Shown here: one piece after another, positions 34,873 to 43,231 of the stretch
How the letters are laid out: each line of letters begins with the position of its first letter
Numbering within the stretch: position 1 is the first letter of the stretch
Origin: Vreelandella alkaliphila
GTDB taxonomy: Bacteria; Pseudomonadota; Gammaproteobacteria; Pseudomonadales; Halomonadaceae
Assembly: GCF_016107625.1 (NCBI RefSeq)
Contig: NZ_JABASV010000007.1
Span: 1 to 64,000 of the forward strand
Length of the DNA stretch: 64,000 nucleotides
Reading direction: 5' to 3'
Program-made: the position numbers and the translations under genes
Notes under the pieces: generated by a model
The model's database searches: none
Seen by the model: the letters and a program-made list of their open reading frames with translations, nothing else
Told to the model about the DNA's origin: nothing

Positions 34873-34914
34873 TTGACCCAGGTCAGCTTCCTGCCACGAT
34901 TAACGCACTAGGAT
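34873..34914 (+). promoter_or_regulatory. FNR/ANR-type class II promoter
   Basis: TTGACCCAGGTCAG (34873-34886) is an FNR/ANR/DNR-type box. TAGGAT at 34909-34914 can serve as -10 with transcription start near 34921. The box centre is then at -41.5, exactly the class II activator position. It drives the small membrane gene at 34947. Confidence 0.6.
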
Positions 34915-34946
34915 GGTGTCATACATCACGGCAGGAGGGGATCACC

Positions 34947-35072
34947 ATGTACTGGGATGATGCTGTTATTTTCGGTCTAGTTACTGTCGCGTTAATGATT
35001 GCTTTTATGATTGGTTGGGTAGGTTTTATTGTACGCGACCACCTCCGTAAGGATGAACGTAAAAAGCATTAA
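34947..35072 (+). CDS. Small single-span membrane protein (41 aa)
   Basis: An open frame of 41 codons with a strong ribosome site (AGGAGGGG, 6-8 bases before ATG). It encodes MYWDDAVIFGLVTVALMIAF, continuing through MIGWVGFIV to a basic tail DHLRKDERKKH: an acidic N-terminus, one long membrane helix (residues 8-30) and a Lys/Arg-rich end. It is followed by a strong terminator at 35133. With the FNR-type boxes upstream it is probably made under low oxygen. It could be a small subunit or regulator of a membrane complex such as an oxidase; no family was recognised. Confidence 0.75.
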   Translation: MYWDDAVIFGLVTVALMIAFMIGWVGFIVRDHLRKDERKKH

Positions 35073-35132
35073 CGCCGTTGTGGTGACCGTCGTCAGGGGA
35101 GGGAGCTTGCTTTTAACAACGAGCTTCCTGTT

Positions 35133-35159
35133 GCCGGCCCATTTGGGCCGGCTTTTTTT
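35133..35159 (+). terminator. Intrinsic terminator
   Basis: GCCGGCCC-ATTT-GGGCCGGC is an 8-bp perfect stem followed by seven T's. It ends the small membrane protein transcript. Confidence 0.93.
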
Positions 35160-35254
35160 GTTGATTAAAAACTGTTTCCGAGTATTCGCATTAACCGTCT
35201 GGTAAAGTATCTGGCAGCACAATAAGGCATTGTACCGCTAGGAAGCCATTTGCC

Positions 35255-35767
35255 ATGAATGCTGTTAATTTAATCGTTGTCATACGCTGTTGCGCTTATC
35301 ATTATCCCAAAGCCATTGTTGCCTGCATCCTACTATTACTTAGCTGGCTATCAATGCCGGTCTATGCTCAGGCATTAAGCGTAATTAATGGTGAAAAAAC
35401 CACAACGCTCTCTCTTAACGAGTTGCGCCAACAGTCTACGATTATCTTGTCAGTATTTGATCCTTTTCAAGGGCGAGAAGTAGATATGCACGGACTTGAG
35501 TTCCGTCGCTTTCTAGTTAATCAGTTTGGCGAAGTTCCCCCTGCATTGCACTTTACGGCATGGGATGATTACGAAGTGACATTAAGTGGCTGGAATGATC
35601 CTAAGTGGTTAATGGTAACGGAAGAGGATGGAGAGCTACTCACATTGCGTTCGCGAGGGCCATTGCGGCTGGTTGATCAGGCTTATAATGATCAGCGTGA
35701 TATCGAGAATTTACGCGAATTCAATGACTGGATATGGATGATTCGAAGTATTGAGGCCCGTTGGTGA
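35255..35767 (+). CDS. Exported protein, molybdopterin-binding-like fold
   Basis: A 170-residue protein with a signal peptide (IVACILLLLSWLSMPVYA, cleavage near residue 38). The mature part (LSLNELRQQSTIILSVFDPF, VDMHGLEFRRFLVNQFGEVP, HFTAWDDYEVTLSGWND) resembles the oxidoreductase molybdopterin-binding domain seen in YedY/SUOX relatives, but without the cofactor Cys. AGGAAG precedes ATG 35255. It overlaps the following diguanylate cyclase gene by 4 bp, so the two products probably act together, perhaps as periplasmic sensor and output. Confidence 0.7.
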   Translation: MNAVNLIVVIRCCAYHYPKAIVACILLLLSWLSMPVYAQALSVINGEKTTTLSLNELRQQSTIILSVFDPFQGREVDMHGLEFRRFLVNQFGEVPPALHFTAWDDYEVTLSGWNDPKWLMVTEEDGELLTLRSRGPLRLVDQAYNDQRDIENLREFNDWIWMIRSIEARW

Positions 35768-36921
35768 TCATTGAACCGCCACCTTCTCAACCTGCCGTAC
35801 CACTGCCACCACCCGCTCCTTTCGCTAGGAAGCGCCGCTATGTAACGTGGTTATCATTGAGCCTCATGAGTTTTATGGCATTGATGGTGGTTATTGTTTA
35901 TGAGGCGCGCTGGGTATACCCCGAAATACAGGCTTACTTCAGCCAGACAGGCAATTTGACAGGGCAGCAATTGGCTACCAGATCACGGGGATATTTACAG
36001 ATTGCCCAGCAACATTTGTTAGGCGAGCAGCCCTTTGATGATGAACAACGACAAACGGTTAGGCTTAATCTCGATCTTGCCTATGGGCTAATTGATGTCG
36101 AGGTATATCGTCAAAGGTACCGCTGTACCCAGCCGAGTTTACAAACCCTCAATTTACTAACAGAGCGCCTTGAAGAAAATGCCGTGACACCGTTTGATAC
36201 CGCAGCTGAACTGTTGGGCCCAATTGATTGTTTAACGAGCATTGAGATGAACCAGCTCGACCTGCGTGGCATGGCAATTAATGAGTTTTCTGAAAGCACT
36301 CGGCGGCATAATCAGATTCTCACTTATTCGAGTATGGTGATTTTTGCACTAGGGTTGCTGTTTTGGGGAATGCATGAGCGTCAGTTGCGGCGTACAGAGC
36401 GCGCTACTAAGCAAACCATAGCCTGGATGCAGCATGCGATGCGCGATCCGCTGACGGGGATAGGTAACCGCAGTGCGCTTCATCAGGATGTCGCTGCCAA
36501 AAAAGGGGCTGCGCTTGCTTTGATCTTGGTCGATATCGACTTCTTTAAGCAGTACAACGATTCATTGGGGCATCCAGAGGGTGATCAACTGTTACGGCGC
36601 CTAGCCAGTCTATTGAAATATGTACTTGGAGCAAAAGCAAAACTGTACCGATTAGGCGGGGATGAGTTTGCCGCAGTATTGCCTTGTGATAATGACGCGT
36701 TATTGATTGGCTACTGTGATCAATTGACGTCTGTTTTAGAGCAGGCTGATTTCAAACACCCCACGCATCCGCATAATGAAAGGGTCACCTTGAGTATTGG
36801 GGCAGTGCGCTTTACCGCAGGGGAAGCCACTTTTCCAGATGCCTACAAAGCTGCTGATAAGGCGCTTTACCGAGTAAAGAGCGCCGGCCGTAATGATTGG
36901 CAAATTACTGCAGCTGCATAA
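35764..36921 (+). CDS. Membrane-bound GGDEF diguanylate cyclase
   Basis: A 385-residue protein. A Pro-rich start is followed by a membrane helix (residues 28-48), a periplasmic region of about 145 residues, a second helix (near 192-212) and a GGDEF domain. DPLTGIGNRSALH begins the domain, DIDFFKQYND follows, and the active site LGGDEF is near residue 298 with FPDAYKAADKALYRVKSAGR at the end. It makes c-di-GMP; all signature residues are intact. GTG 35764 overlaps the upstream TGA (GTGA), so the genes are translationally coupled. Confidence 0.93.
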   Translation: MIIEPPPSQPAVPLPPPAPFARKRRYVTWLSLSLMSFMALMVVIVYEARWVYPEIQAYFSQTGNLTGQQLATRSRGYLQIAQQHLLGEQPFDDEQRQTVRLNLDLAYGLIDVEVYRQRYRCTQPSLQTLNLLTERLEENAVTPFDTAAELLGPIDCLTSIEMNQLDLRGMAINEFSESTRRHNQILTYSSMVIFALGLLFWGMHERQLRRTERATKQTIAWMQHAMRDPLTGIGNRSALHQDVAAKKGAALALILVDIDFFKQYNDSLGHPEGDQLLRRLASLLKYVLGAKAKLYRLGGDEFAAVLPCDNDALLIGYCDQLTSVLEQADFKHPTHPHNERVTLSIGAVRFTAGEATFPDAYKAADKALYRVKSAGRNDWQITAAA

Positions 36922-37069
36922 TGTTTTCACAAAACGCTGAAGTATAGTTAAAAAAAGTAAACAATGGGAAAGTGACGCTCAGTCAGTGGTTTGATGTGTA
37001 CTTCGGGGCTAGGATTGTTTTTAAAACAGTGTTTCATAACCTTTCTAGCGATTAATCCGGAGTGCTGAT

Positions 37070-37411
37070 ATGAGCAATGAAGCCGATTCCCTGCTGAATA
37101 AACGGCGTTCACGCCGACAAGTGTTAGCAAGTTTAGGCCTTGGCGCCGCTGCACTTTACGTTGCCCCTACGCTGTTTTCCATGGGGCAAGCTGAAGCGCG
37201 CGAACATCACCATTCCCGTTCATGTTACTCGCGGCCCAGCTATTCAAGGCCCCGTTATTCAAGACCCAGCTATTCAAGACCCCGTTATTCTAAATCCAGC
37301 CATTCACGTCCCCATTATTCACGTCCTTACTACGCTCGCCCACAGCGCTCCCGTTGGGATGGAGACGCTGTGATTGAGATTCGCATAAGCCGCTTATTAC
37401 CTCGCTGGTAA
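37070..37411 (+). CDS. Tat-signal peptide with nine YSRP-type pentapeptide repeats
   Basis: A 113-residue protein. Residues 12-44 form a twin-arginine-like signal (RRSRRQVLASLGLGAAALYV, cleavage after AEA). The mature part has nine units of five residues with consensus YSRPx (CYSRPSYSRPRYSRPSYSRP and on), ending in a short acidic-hydrophobic tail WDGDAVIEIRISRLLPRW. At DNA level the unit is about 15 bp. GGAG precedes ATG 37070. The next gene, 12 bp on, is a fused HPr-kinase-like/PqqD-like protein. It looks like the substrate (precursor) of that enzyme, but this is inferred. Confidence 0.75.
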   Translation: MSNEADSLLNKRRSRRQVLASLGLGAAALYVAPTLFSMGQAEAREHHHSRSCYSRPSYSRPRYSRPSYSRPRYSKSSHSRPHYSRPYYARPQRSRWDGDAVIEIRISRLLPRW

Positions 37412-37423
37412 GGGGTGGGTGCC

Positions 37424-38647
37424 GTGTCTACCACTTCGATTGCTGTCGATTATGCGTTGGAAAATGTTGGCCCTTGCATACGCTTGATTGATGCAGAGCG
37501 GCTATTGCCAGTGATTCATCAAGCCATGCCAGGCTGGCGGCTAACGCCCTGTGAGGCTCAACAGCACGCACCCTCTATTTGTGTTTGGCGGCATCCTAAT
37601 GGTTACTGGCAGGAAGCGCCGGCCCTGCCGGGAGGCATGTTATTAGATACACCGGCAGGAACCGCATGCAACGTGATTGCTGATTTAGCGGGGGCTTATC
37701 TTCGACATCATCCTGAGCATATTGGGCTTCACTGTGGGGCGGTAGAGGTTAATCAACAGCTAGTAATATTTCCGGATAGTCATCGAGCGGGTAAAAGCAC
37801 GCTCACGGGGGCGTTCGCCGCGGCGGGTTATCGGGTGTTTGGCGATGATGTGCTGGCACTCAATAGTTGTGGTGAAGGGATAGCGCTGGGCGTTGCACCT
37901 AGATTGCGCTTGCCGTTGCCAGAAACCCTTGCGCCGGAGTTTCATCAGTTTGTTGCCAACCACCTAGGGCCTCATGATGATCGCTATGGCTATCTGGCGT
38001 TAAATGAGCAGCAACTGGCATCGCATGGGATGCGTTGTCCGCTAGGCGCCGTACTGCTTATTGAGCGCGATGAATCGCTCAGTGAGCCACAGCTGGTTCG
38101 TCTGCAGCCGGGAGATGGATTATGGCAGTTGTTGCAGCAGAATTTCGCCGAGCATGAGTCGGATCAGGCGTTGATTGAACGCTTTTTGCCACTCTTAAAA
38201 GATTTACCGTGTTTTTTAATGCGTTACCGAGATGCTTACGAAGCGGCAACGTGGCTAGCAACTGAGATAAATAGCGATGGGTTTCTTGACGGTGGTGTGG
38301 CGATGAATTCGTATCGCCGCCAAACGGAGCCGGAGGCGTTGAAGCAGAACCAGGCACTGGCAGCAAACGACGCGCGCAAGTGGCAAATCAGCCCGGTGGC
38401 GCATGAGTTCCCATTGGGTGAAGAGCTGTTCGTCATTGCGAAAGAGGGCGGCGAAATTCATCGTTTGAATGTGACGAGTAGAGCCGTGTGGGCGCTGCTG
38501 CAGCATGAGGCTCTATGCCAAGAGGAAATTATTGATACCTTAATGGCTTTTTTTACGGGCGCCAGTAGGCAAAGTATCAGGCGGGATATCTGCCATTTAT
38601 TAGGCCAATTGATCAGCTTAGGGTTAGTGCAGCCTGTCGCCGATTAG
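37424..38647 (+). CDS. HPr-kinase-like / PqqD-like fusion protein
   Basis: A 407-residue protein. Residues 95-150 hold an HprK-related kinase core: HCGAVEV, the P-loop PDSHRAGKSTL (near residue 118-128) and YRVFGDDVLAL. Residues 325-407 match a PqqD/RRE-type peptide-binding domain (FVIAKEGGEIHRLNVTSRAVW through LGQLISLGLVQPV). HPr-kinase homologues phosphorylate lasso peptides in known RiPP clusters, and PqqD-type domains bind leader peptides. Start GTG 37424 with AAGGGG 8 bases upstream is preferred over GTG 37415. It probably acts on the repeat peptide encoded just upstream. Confidence 0.8.
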   Translation: MSTTSIAVDYALENVGPCIRLIDAERLLPVIHQAMPGWRLTPCEAQQHAPSICVWRHPNGYWQEAPALPGGMLLDTPAGTACNVIADLAGAYLRHHPEHIGLHCGAVEVNQQLVIFPDSHRAGKSTLTGAFAAAGYRVFGDDVLALNSCGEGIALGVAPRLRLPLPETLAPEFHQFVANHLGPHDDRYGYLALNEQQLASHGMRCPLGAVLLIERDESLSEPQLVRLQPGDGLWQLLQQNFAEHESDQALIERFLPLLKDLPCFLMRYRDAYEAATWLATEINSDGFLDGGVAMNSYRRQTEPEALKQNQALAANDARKWQISPVAHEFPLGEELFVIAKEGGEIHRLNVTSRAVWALLQHEALCQEEIIDTLMAFFTGASRQSIRRDICHLLGQLISLGLVQPVAD

Positions 38648-38653
38648 CGCTGG

Positions 38654-38700
38654 CACTGGCGAGGCAACCTAACTGATGATGCCTGCCAGTGTCTCTTTTA
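38654..38700 (+). terminator. Intrinsic terminator after HprK/PqqD gene
   Basis: CACTGGC-GA-GGCA (38654-38666) pairs with TGCC-T-GCCAGTG (38680-38691), followed by TCTCTTTTATT. A second stem, GCCACGAC/GTCGTGGC (38704-38728), lies before the convergent proS end. Confidence 0.65.
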
Positions 38701-38740
38701 TTGGCCACGACGCGGTTCTAGTCGTGGCTGTTATAAACGG

Positions 38741-40471
38741 TTAGGCGCTGATCAGTCCTGCTTTTTCGCGTAGGAAATCAACAATTGTGTCAGCAGGAAC
38801 CATGGTCGCTTCGCTATCCCTGCGGCCTTTGTATTCCAGTTCGCCGTTATCCAAACCACGATCACCAATCACTAAACGGTGGGGCACACCCATAAGCTCC
38901 AGGTCAGCAAACTTGACGCCGGGACGCGTGTCGCGGTCATCAAGCAGTACATCTAACCCTGCAGCTGTTAGCGCTTGATAGAGACGTTCGGACTCTTCGC
39001 GCACACGTTGTGATTTGTGGGCATTCATCGGCACCAACGCTACTTGGAACGGTGCGATAGCGTTTGGCCAGATAATGCCTGAATCATCATGGTTTTGCTC
39101 AATGGCGGCAGCGACCACACGGGTAACACCGATGCCATAGCAGCCCATCCACGGATGGCTGGTTTTGCCGTTGTCGCCCAGCACCGTCGCGTTCATTGCT
39201 TCGGAGTACTTTTGTCCAAGCTGGAAGACGTGGCCTACTTCAATACCGCGCTTGATAGACAGCGTGCCTTTGCCGTCTGGCGAAGGGTCACCTTCGACAA
39301 CGTTACGTAGATCGGCAACTTGGGGCAGCGCCACGTCACGCTCCCAGTTAATGCCGAAGTAGTGCTTGCCATCGATGTTTGCACCCGCACCAAAGTCACT
39401 CATAAGCGCCACGCTGTGATCAATAATGATCGGCATGTTTAGGCCAACGGGGCCAAGTGAGCCTGGGCCAGCGCCAACCACGGCGCGGATTTCTTCTTCG
39501 TTCGCCATGGTGAGCGGAGCGGCTACCTGGGGCAGGTTTTCAGCTTTGACTTCATTAAGCTCATGGTCACCACGGATTAGCAGGGCAATCAAACCACCTT
39601 CAGCGGCATGCACCATCAGTGTCTTGATGGTTTTCTCAATCGGCAGGCCATGCTGCTCTACCAGGGCGGCAATTGTCTTAGCGTTGGGCGTATCGACCAG
39701 GTGCATCTCTTCGCTGGGGGCTGCACGCTCGGCGTTGCTGCCTAGCGGCGCGGGCAGAGCCTCAGCTTTTTCCATATTAGCGGCGTAATCGGAGGCGTTG
39801 GAGAACACGATATCATCTTCGCCGGATTCTGCTAGCACGTGGAATTCGTGAGAACCAGTGCCGCCAATCGAGCCGTTATCAGCAATCACAGGACGGAAAT
39901 CGAGACCCAGGCGGGTGAAGATGCGTGTATAGGCATCATACATCGTCTGGTAAGTCTCTTTGAGGGAAGCTTCGTCCAGGTGGAAGGAGTAAGCATCCTT
40001 CATAATGAATTCGCGAGAACGCATCACCCCAAAGCGCGGGCGAATTTCGTCACGGAACTTGGTTTGGATTTGGTAAAAATTAACCGGCAGCTGCTTGTAG
40101 CTGGCAATCTCTTTGCGCACCAAATCGGTAATGACTTCTTCATGGGTCGGGCCTACGCAGTAGTCACGCTCGTGGCGATCTTTCAGGCGTAGTAGCTCCG
40201 GGCCGTACTGCTCCCAGCGGCCAGACTCTTGCCACAGGTCTGCTGGTTGCACGGCGGGCATCAATACTTCCTGAGCGCCGGCACGGTTCATCTCTTCGCG
40301 GACAATGGCTTCAACCTTGCGCAGCGTGCGTAGGCCAAGCGGCAGCCACGTATAGAGGCCAGAGGTAAGACGACGGATCATACCGGAGCGCAGCATTAAC
40401 TGGTGGCTGATGACTTCAGCGTCGGCCGGGGTTTCTTTTAATGTCGCAATCAATAATTGGCTGGCGCGCAT
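38741..40471 (-). CDS. proS: Prolyl-tRNA synthetase
   Basis: A 576-residue class II aminoacyl-tRNA synthetase of the bacterial type with an editing insert. It has [20 protein letters not shown] at the start, [12 protein letters not shown], motif 2 around [20 protein letters not shown], the INS editing domain in residues about 225-405, motif 3 [13 protein letters not shown], and the anticodon-binding domain at the end. ATG 40471 (MRASQLL) matches family starts; the ATG at 40483 sits on the AAGGA site. Confidence 0.97.
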   Translation of the reverse strand: MRASQLLIATLKETPADAEVISHQLMLRSGMIRRLTSGLYTWLPLGLRTLRKVEAIVREEMNRAGAQEVLMPAVQPADLWQESGRWEQYGPELLRLKDRHERDYCVGPTHEEVITDLVRKEIASYKQLPVNFYQIQTKFRDEIRPRFGVMRSREFIMKDAYSFHLDEASLKETYQTMYDAYTRIFTRLGLDFRPVIADNGSIGGTGSHEFHVLAESGEDDIVFSNASDYAANMEKAEALPAPLGSNAERAAPSEEMHLVDTPNAKTIAALVEQHGLPIEKTIKTLMVHAAEGGLIALLIRGDHELNEVKAENLPQVAAPLTMANEEEIRAVVGAGPGSLGPVGLNMPIIIDHSVALMSDFGAGANIDGKHYFGINWERDVALPQVADLRNVVEGDPSPDGKGTLSIKRGIEVGHVFQLGQKYSEAMNATVLGDNGKTSHPWMGCYGIGVTRVVAAAIEQNHDDSGIIWPNAIAPFQVALVPMNAHKSQRVREESERLYQALTAAGLDVLLDDRDTRPGVKFADLELMGVPHRLVIGDRGLDNGELEYKGRRDSEATMVPADTIVDFLREKAGLISA

Positions 40472-40714
40472 GGGCGTGAGCATTCCTTGTTGGTAGGGGT
40501 GATGCTTAATCGTTTAGTAACGTAGCGCTTAAACTAGCGTTGAATGCGGCATTGTACGGCTAAGCGGGTATGGCGGCAAAATCCTACGTTAACAGCTTGG
40601 CGTGTGCTGGTAATCAAATGTGTTAAGCTTGCCCAGTTTTGTGGCTCGATAGCAGTGGGCAAACAAGCGCATCTTCTTCAGCTATCGGTACGTTAGGACT
40701 TTGAGGGAACCTTC

Positions 40715-41149
40715 ATGCAGCAAGCAGTACGCCGTTGGTTAACGGGGGCCGTTGTTGGTGTCTCCATTGTAACGTTAAGTGGTTGTGGGACGCTTTTTCA
40801 TCCTGAACGTAAAGGGCAAATGAGCGGTAATGTTGACCCGGTTGTAGCGATCGCTAACGGTGTCGGCTTACTGTTTTTTATTGTGCCAGGCGTTATCGCT
40901 TATGCCGTGGATTTCTCTAATGGCACTATCTACTTACCAAGTGCGAGCAGTGCGTCGGTAGATATTCACCACTTAGACGACGCTATGGACGTAGCTTCGC
41001 TGGAAAAGCTGCTGTCAGATAAAGCGGGACAGCCGATTAGCTTGGAAAACGAATTATTGATGATGGAAGAAGTGGCCAGCCTGGATGAAGCGTTAGCCAT
41101 GGTGCGGATGTCGGGCGTACTGGATGAAGAACGCCTCGCTACGATGTAA
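40715..41149 (+). CDS. Putative lipoprotein (YceK-like)
   Basis: A 144-residue protein with a lipoprotein signal: LTGAVVGVSIVTLSGC, lipobox LSGC with Cys24. After it come GNVDPVVAIANGVGLLFFIVPGVIAYAVDFSNGTIYLP, split here by a hydrophobic helix, and an acidic helical tail. This resembles YceK/YidQ-type small lipoproteins. GAGGG precedes ATG 40715. Confidence 0.72.
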   Translation: MQQAVRRWLTGAVVGVSIVTLSGCGTLFHPERKGQMSGNVDPVVAIANGVGLLFFIVPGVIAYAVDFSNGTIYLPSASSASVDIHHLDDAMDVASLEKLLSDKAGQPISLENELLMMEEVASLDEALAMVRMSGVLDEERLATM

Positions 41150-41199
41150 TGCGTAATGGCCTCATATGTAGAGGCAGATAGCGCTGAACAGAAATAATA

Positions 41200-41238
41200 A
41201 AATGCCCCCAGTAGTGAACGCTCTGGGGGCATTTTTTA
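41200..41238. terminator. Bidirectional terminator
   Basis: AAATGCCCCCAG pairs with CTGGGGGCATTT, with A's before and T's after. It is placed between the convergent lipoprotein and benE genes. Confidence 0.9.
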
Positions 41239-41283
41239 TCGTATCGTTATTAAATAAATAGTTATTGTATGAATAACATACCG

Positions 41284-42492
41284 TTAATGATTTGGAGCCT
41301 TTGTCAGCTTTAGTACCACCAAGCCCGCCACAAGCCCCCAAAATGCACCGCCGATACCTAACAAAGTGATGCCAGAGCCGGTAAGTAAAAAGGTAACAAT
41401 GGCGGCATCTCGTTGCCCGCTATTTTCAAATGCATTCGCTAACCCACCGCTTAATGTGCCCAGTAACGCTATCCCTGCCAGCGACATAACTAGAACACTG
41501 GGGAGCGCATTGAAGATACCGGTAACTGTGCCCCCAAAGATGCCCATCGCGATATAGAACACGCCCGCTACAACGCCTGCAGTATAGCGTTTAAGAGGAT
41601 TCGCATGGGCATCAGGCCCTATGCATACCGCGGCGCTAATGGCTGCCATATTGAGTGCATAGCCACCGAAGGGCGCAAGCAAAAGCGTTGCGCCCCCTGT
41701 CCAACTAATGAGCGGCGAACTGTTTGGCTGATAGCCTGCTGCCCGTAGCACGGCTACGCCAGGTAAATTTTGAGTCGCCATGGTAATGACAAACAGGGGG
41801 ATGCCAATGCTGATCAGCGTTGTCAACGAAAAGGTAGGCGCAGTGAAAACCGGTACGGTAGGCGCTAGCGGAATGCTGTGTACGTTAAGTTGACCCTGCC
41901 AAAGGGCAATAGCAATGCCGATTAACAGCACGCCAGGCACTGCGAGCGTTGGCCATAGGCGCCGACCTGCTACCCAAGCGGCCAACATTGCCAGTGGTAG
42001 CAGCCATTGGCTTTCCATAACGTTAAACAGCTCTAGGCCAAAGCGCAGCAGAATACCTGCCAGTAGAGCCGAGGCGATTGCGCTGGGGATATAGCGCATC
42101 AAGCGCTCGAATAAACCTGTTACGCCGCAGAGCGTAATGAGCAGCGCGGAGAAGAGGAAGGCACCGATGGCTTCATCAAGTGGAATGCCAGGAAGGTTCG
42201 TCGCCAAAAACGCCGCGCCTGGCGTTGACCACGCAGTTAATAAAGGCATCCGGTAGCGCAGCGATAGCCCTATCGAGGTAATGCCCATGCCAATGCCCAG
42301 CGCCCACAGCCAAGAGCTGATTTGCGCAGTGCTGGCGCCCGCCGCGGCTGCCGCCTGGAAAATGATTGCCGCTGAGCTTGTATAACCAATAGTGACCGCA
42401 ACGAAACCTGCTGTGACGGCCGAGAGGCTAATGTCTCGCCAGAAAGGAGTTCTATGGCTTCCTGTGGGCTGTAGGGTAGGTGGTGCCTCCAT
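41284..42492 (-). CDS. benE: BenE-family benzoate/H+ symporter-like permease
   Basis: A 402-residue membrane protein of the BenE type. It has SAVTAGFVAVTIGYTSSAAI, PLLTAWSTPGAAFLATNLPG (the conserved TAWSTPGAA), VITMATQNLPGVAVLRAAGY and AAVCIGPDAHANPLKRYTAG, with 11-12 helices. It would import benzoate or another weak acid. ATG 42492 with GAGG before it is chosen over the in-frame upstream ATG at 42582, which would pass through the operators. It is divergent to an XRE-cupin regulator. Confidence 0.9.
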   Translation of the reverse strand: MEAPPTLQPTGSHRTPFWRDISLSAVTAGFVAVTIGYTSSAAIIFQAAAAAGASTAQISSWLWALGIGMGITSIGLSLRYRMPLLTAWSTPGAAFLATNLPGIPLDEAIGAFLFSALLITLCGVTGLFERLMRYIPSAIASALLAGILLRFGLELFNVMESQWLLPLAMLAAWVAGRRLWPTLAVPGVLLIGIAIALWQGQLNVHSIPLAPTVPVFTAPTFSLTTLISIGIPLFVITMATQNLPGVAVLRAAGYQPNSSPLISWTGGATLLLAPFGGYALNMAAISAAVCIGPDAHANPLKRYTAGVVAGVFYIAMGIFGGTVTGIFNALPSVLVMSLAGIALLGTLSGGLANAFENSGQRDAAIVTFLLTGSGITLLGIGGAFWGLVAGLVVLKLTKAPNH

Positions 42493-42519
42493 AGTGTTAC
42501 CTCGTTTACATTGGGTGAC

Positions 42520-42571
42520 GTGCGCTATAGCGCACAGTGCTGCAAGACTATCACTGTGCGTTATAGCGCAC
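42520..42571. promoter_or_regulatory. Twin palindromic operators
   Basis: GTGCGCTATAGCGCAC (42520-42535) is a perfect 16-bp palindrome. GTGCGTTATAGCGCAC (42556-42571) is a near copy with one mismatch, 36 bp downstream. Both lie between benE and the divergent XRE-cupin gene and are very likely its binding sites. Confidence 0.8.
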
Positions 42572-42631
42572 AATATTGGCATCGCCGGTGTTCATCGCTG
42601 TTCGGATAGGTAAACTACGACACTAAATTCT

Positions 42632-43231
42632 ATGGAGAACCACATAGTGAGTGACCCTCATACCATTGCCGAACACATTGCGGGAACCGTTAAAAAGCTA
42701 CGTAAAGATCGTGGTTGGAGCCTAGATCGCGCGGCGGGTGAAACGGGTGTGAGTAAAGCCATGTTGGGACAGATAGAGCGTGGTGAGTCTAGCCCTACCA
42801 TCTCAACGCTGTGGAAGATCGCGAGTGGTTTTCGGGTGTCGTTTTCAACCCTGTTTGATGGTGACAAGCCTGCGTTAGGCGAACTACACAGAGATGGCTG
42901 GGAGTCCGTTTGGGGCGATGATAGCGCTGGGATGCAAGCGCGGCTGCTTTTCCCTTACGACCCGCTGCTGGGCTTTGAAATGTTTATGATTGAGCTAGCG
43001 CCAGGGGCGATCAGTGAGTCGTCTCCCCACGCCAGCGGTGTGGTAGAACACATCGTCGTTGTTGAAGGCGAGATGGAGCTGCGCATTGACGAGCGCTGGC
43101 AAACGCTACGAGTAGGCGAGGGGCTGCGTTTTTTTGCCGATCGTCCCCACGCCATGCGTAACAGCGCTACGACGCGGCTACGTTTTCACGATGTGATTCA
43201 CTATTTGCCAGGCGCTGCTTCAGGCACTTGA
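42632..43231 (+). CDS. XRE-family regulator with C-terminal cupin
   Basis: A 199-residue regulator. The HTH ([40 protein letters not shown]) fills residues 20-70. A cupin domain follows ([50 protein letters not shown]) with metal-type His residues. Proteins of this layout sense small ligands and repress neighbouring transport genes; the twin palindromes upstream fit. Its stop TGA lies in the first of three 15-bp repeats and it overlaps the convergent nfo gene by 31 bp. Confidence 0.9.
   Translation: MENHIVSDPHTIAEHIAGTVKKLRKDRGWSLDRAAGETGVSKAMLGQIERGESSPTISTLWKIASGFRVSFSTLFDGDKPALGELHRDGWESVWGDDSAGMQARLLFPYDPLLGFEMFMIELAPGAISESSPHASGVVEHIVVVEGEMELRIDERWQTLRVGEGLRFFADRPHAMRNSATTRLRFHDVIHYLPGAASGT

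Noticed and set aside
37217..37355. About nine 15-bp repeats resembling a short CRISPR or minisatellite
   Set aside because: The repeats are in frame and encode YSRPx units without spacers; they belong to the exported peptide gene.
41284..42582. Longer benE start at 42582
   Set aside because: The extra 30 residues would translate through both palindromic operators; a good ribosome site precedes ATG 42492.
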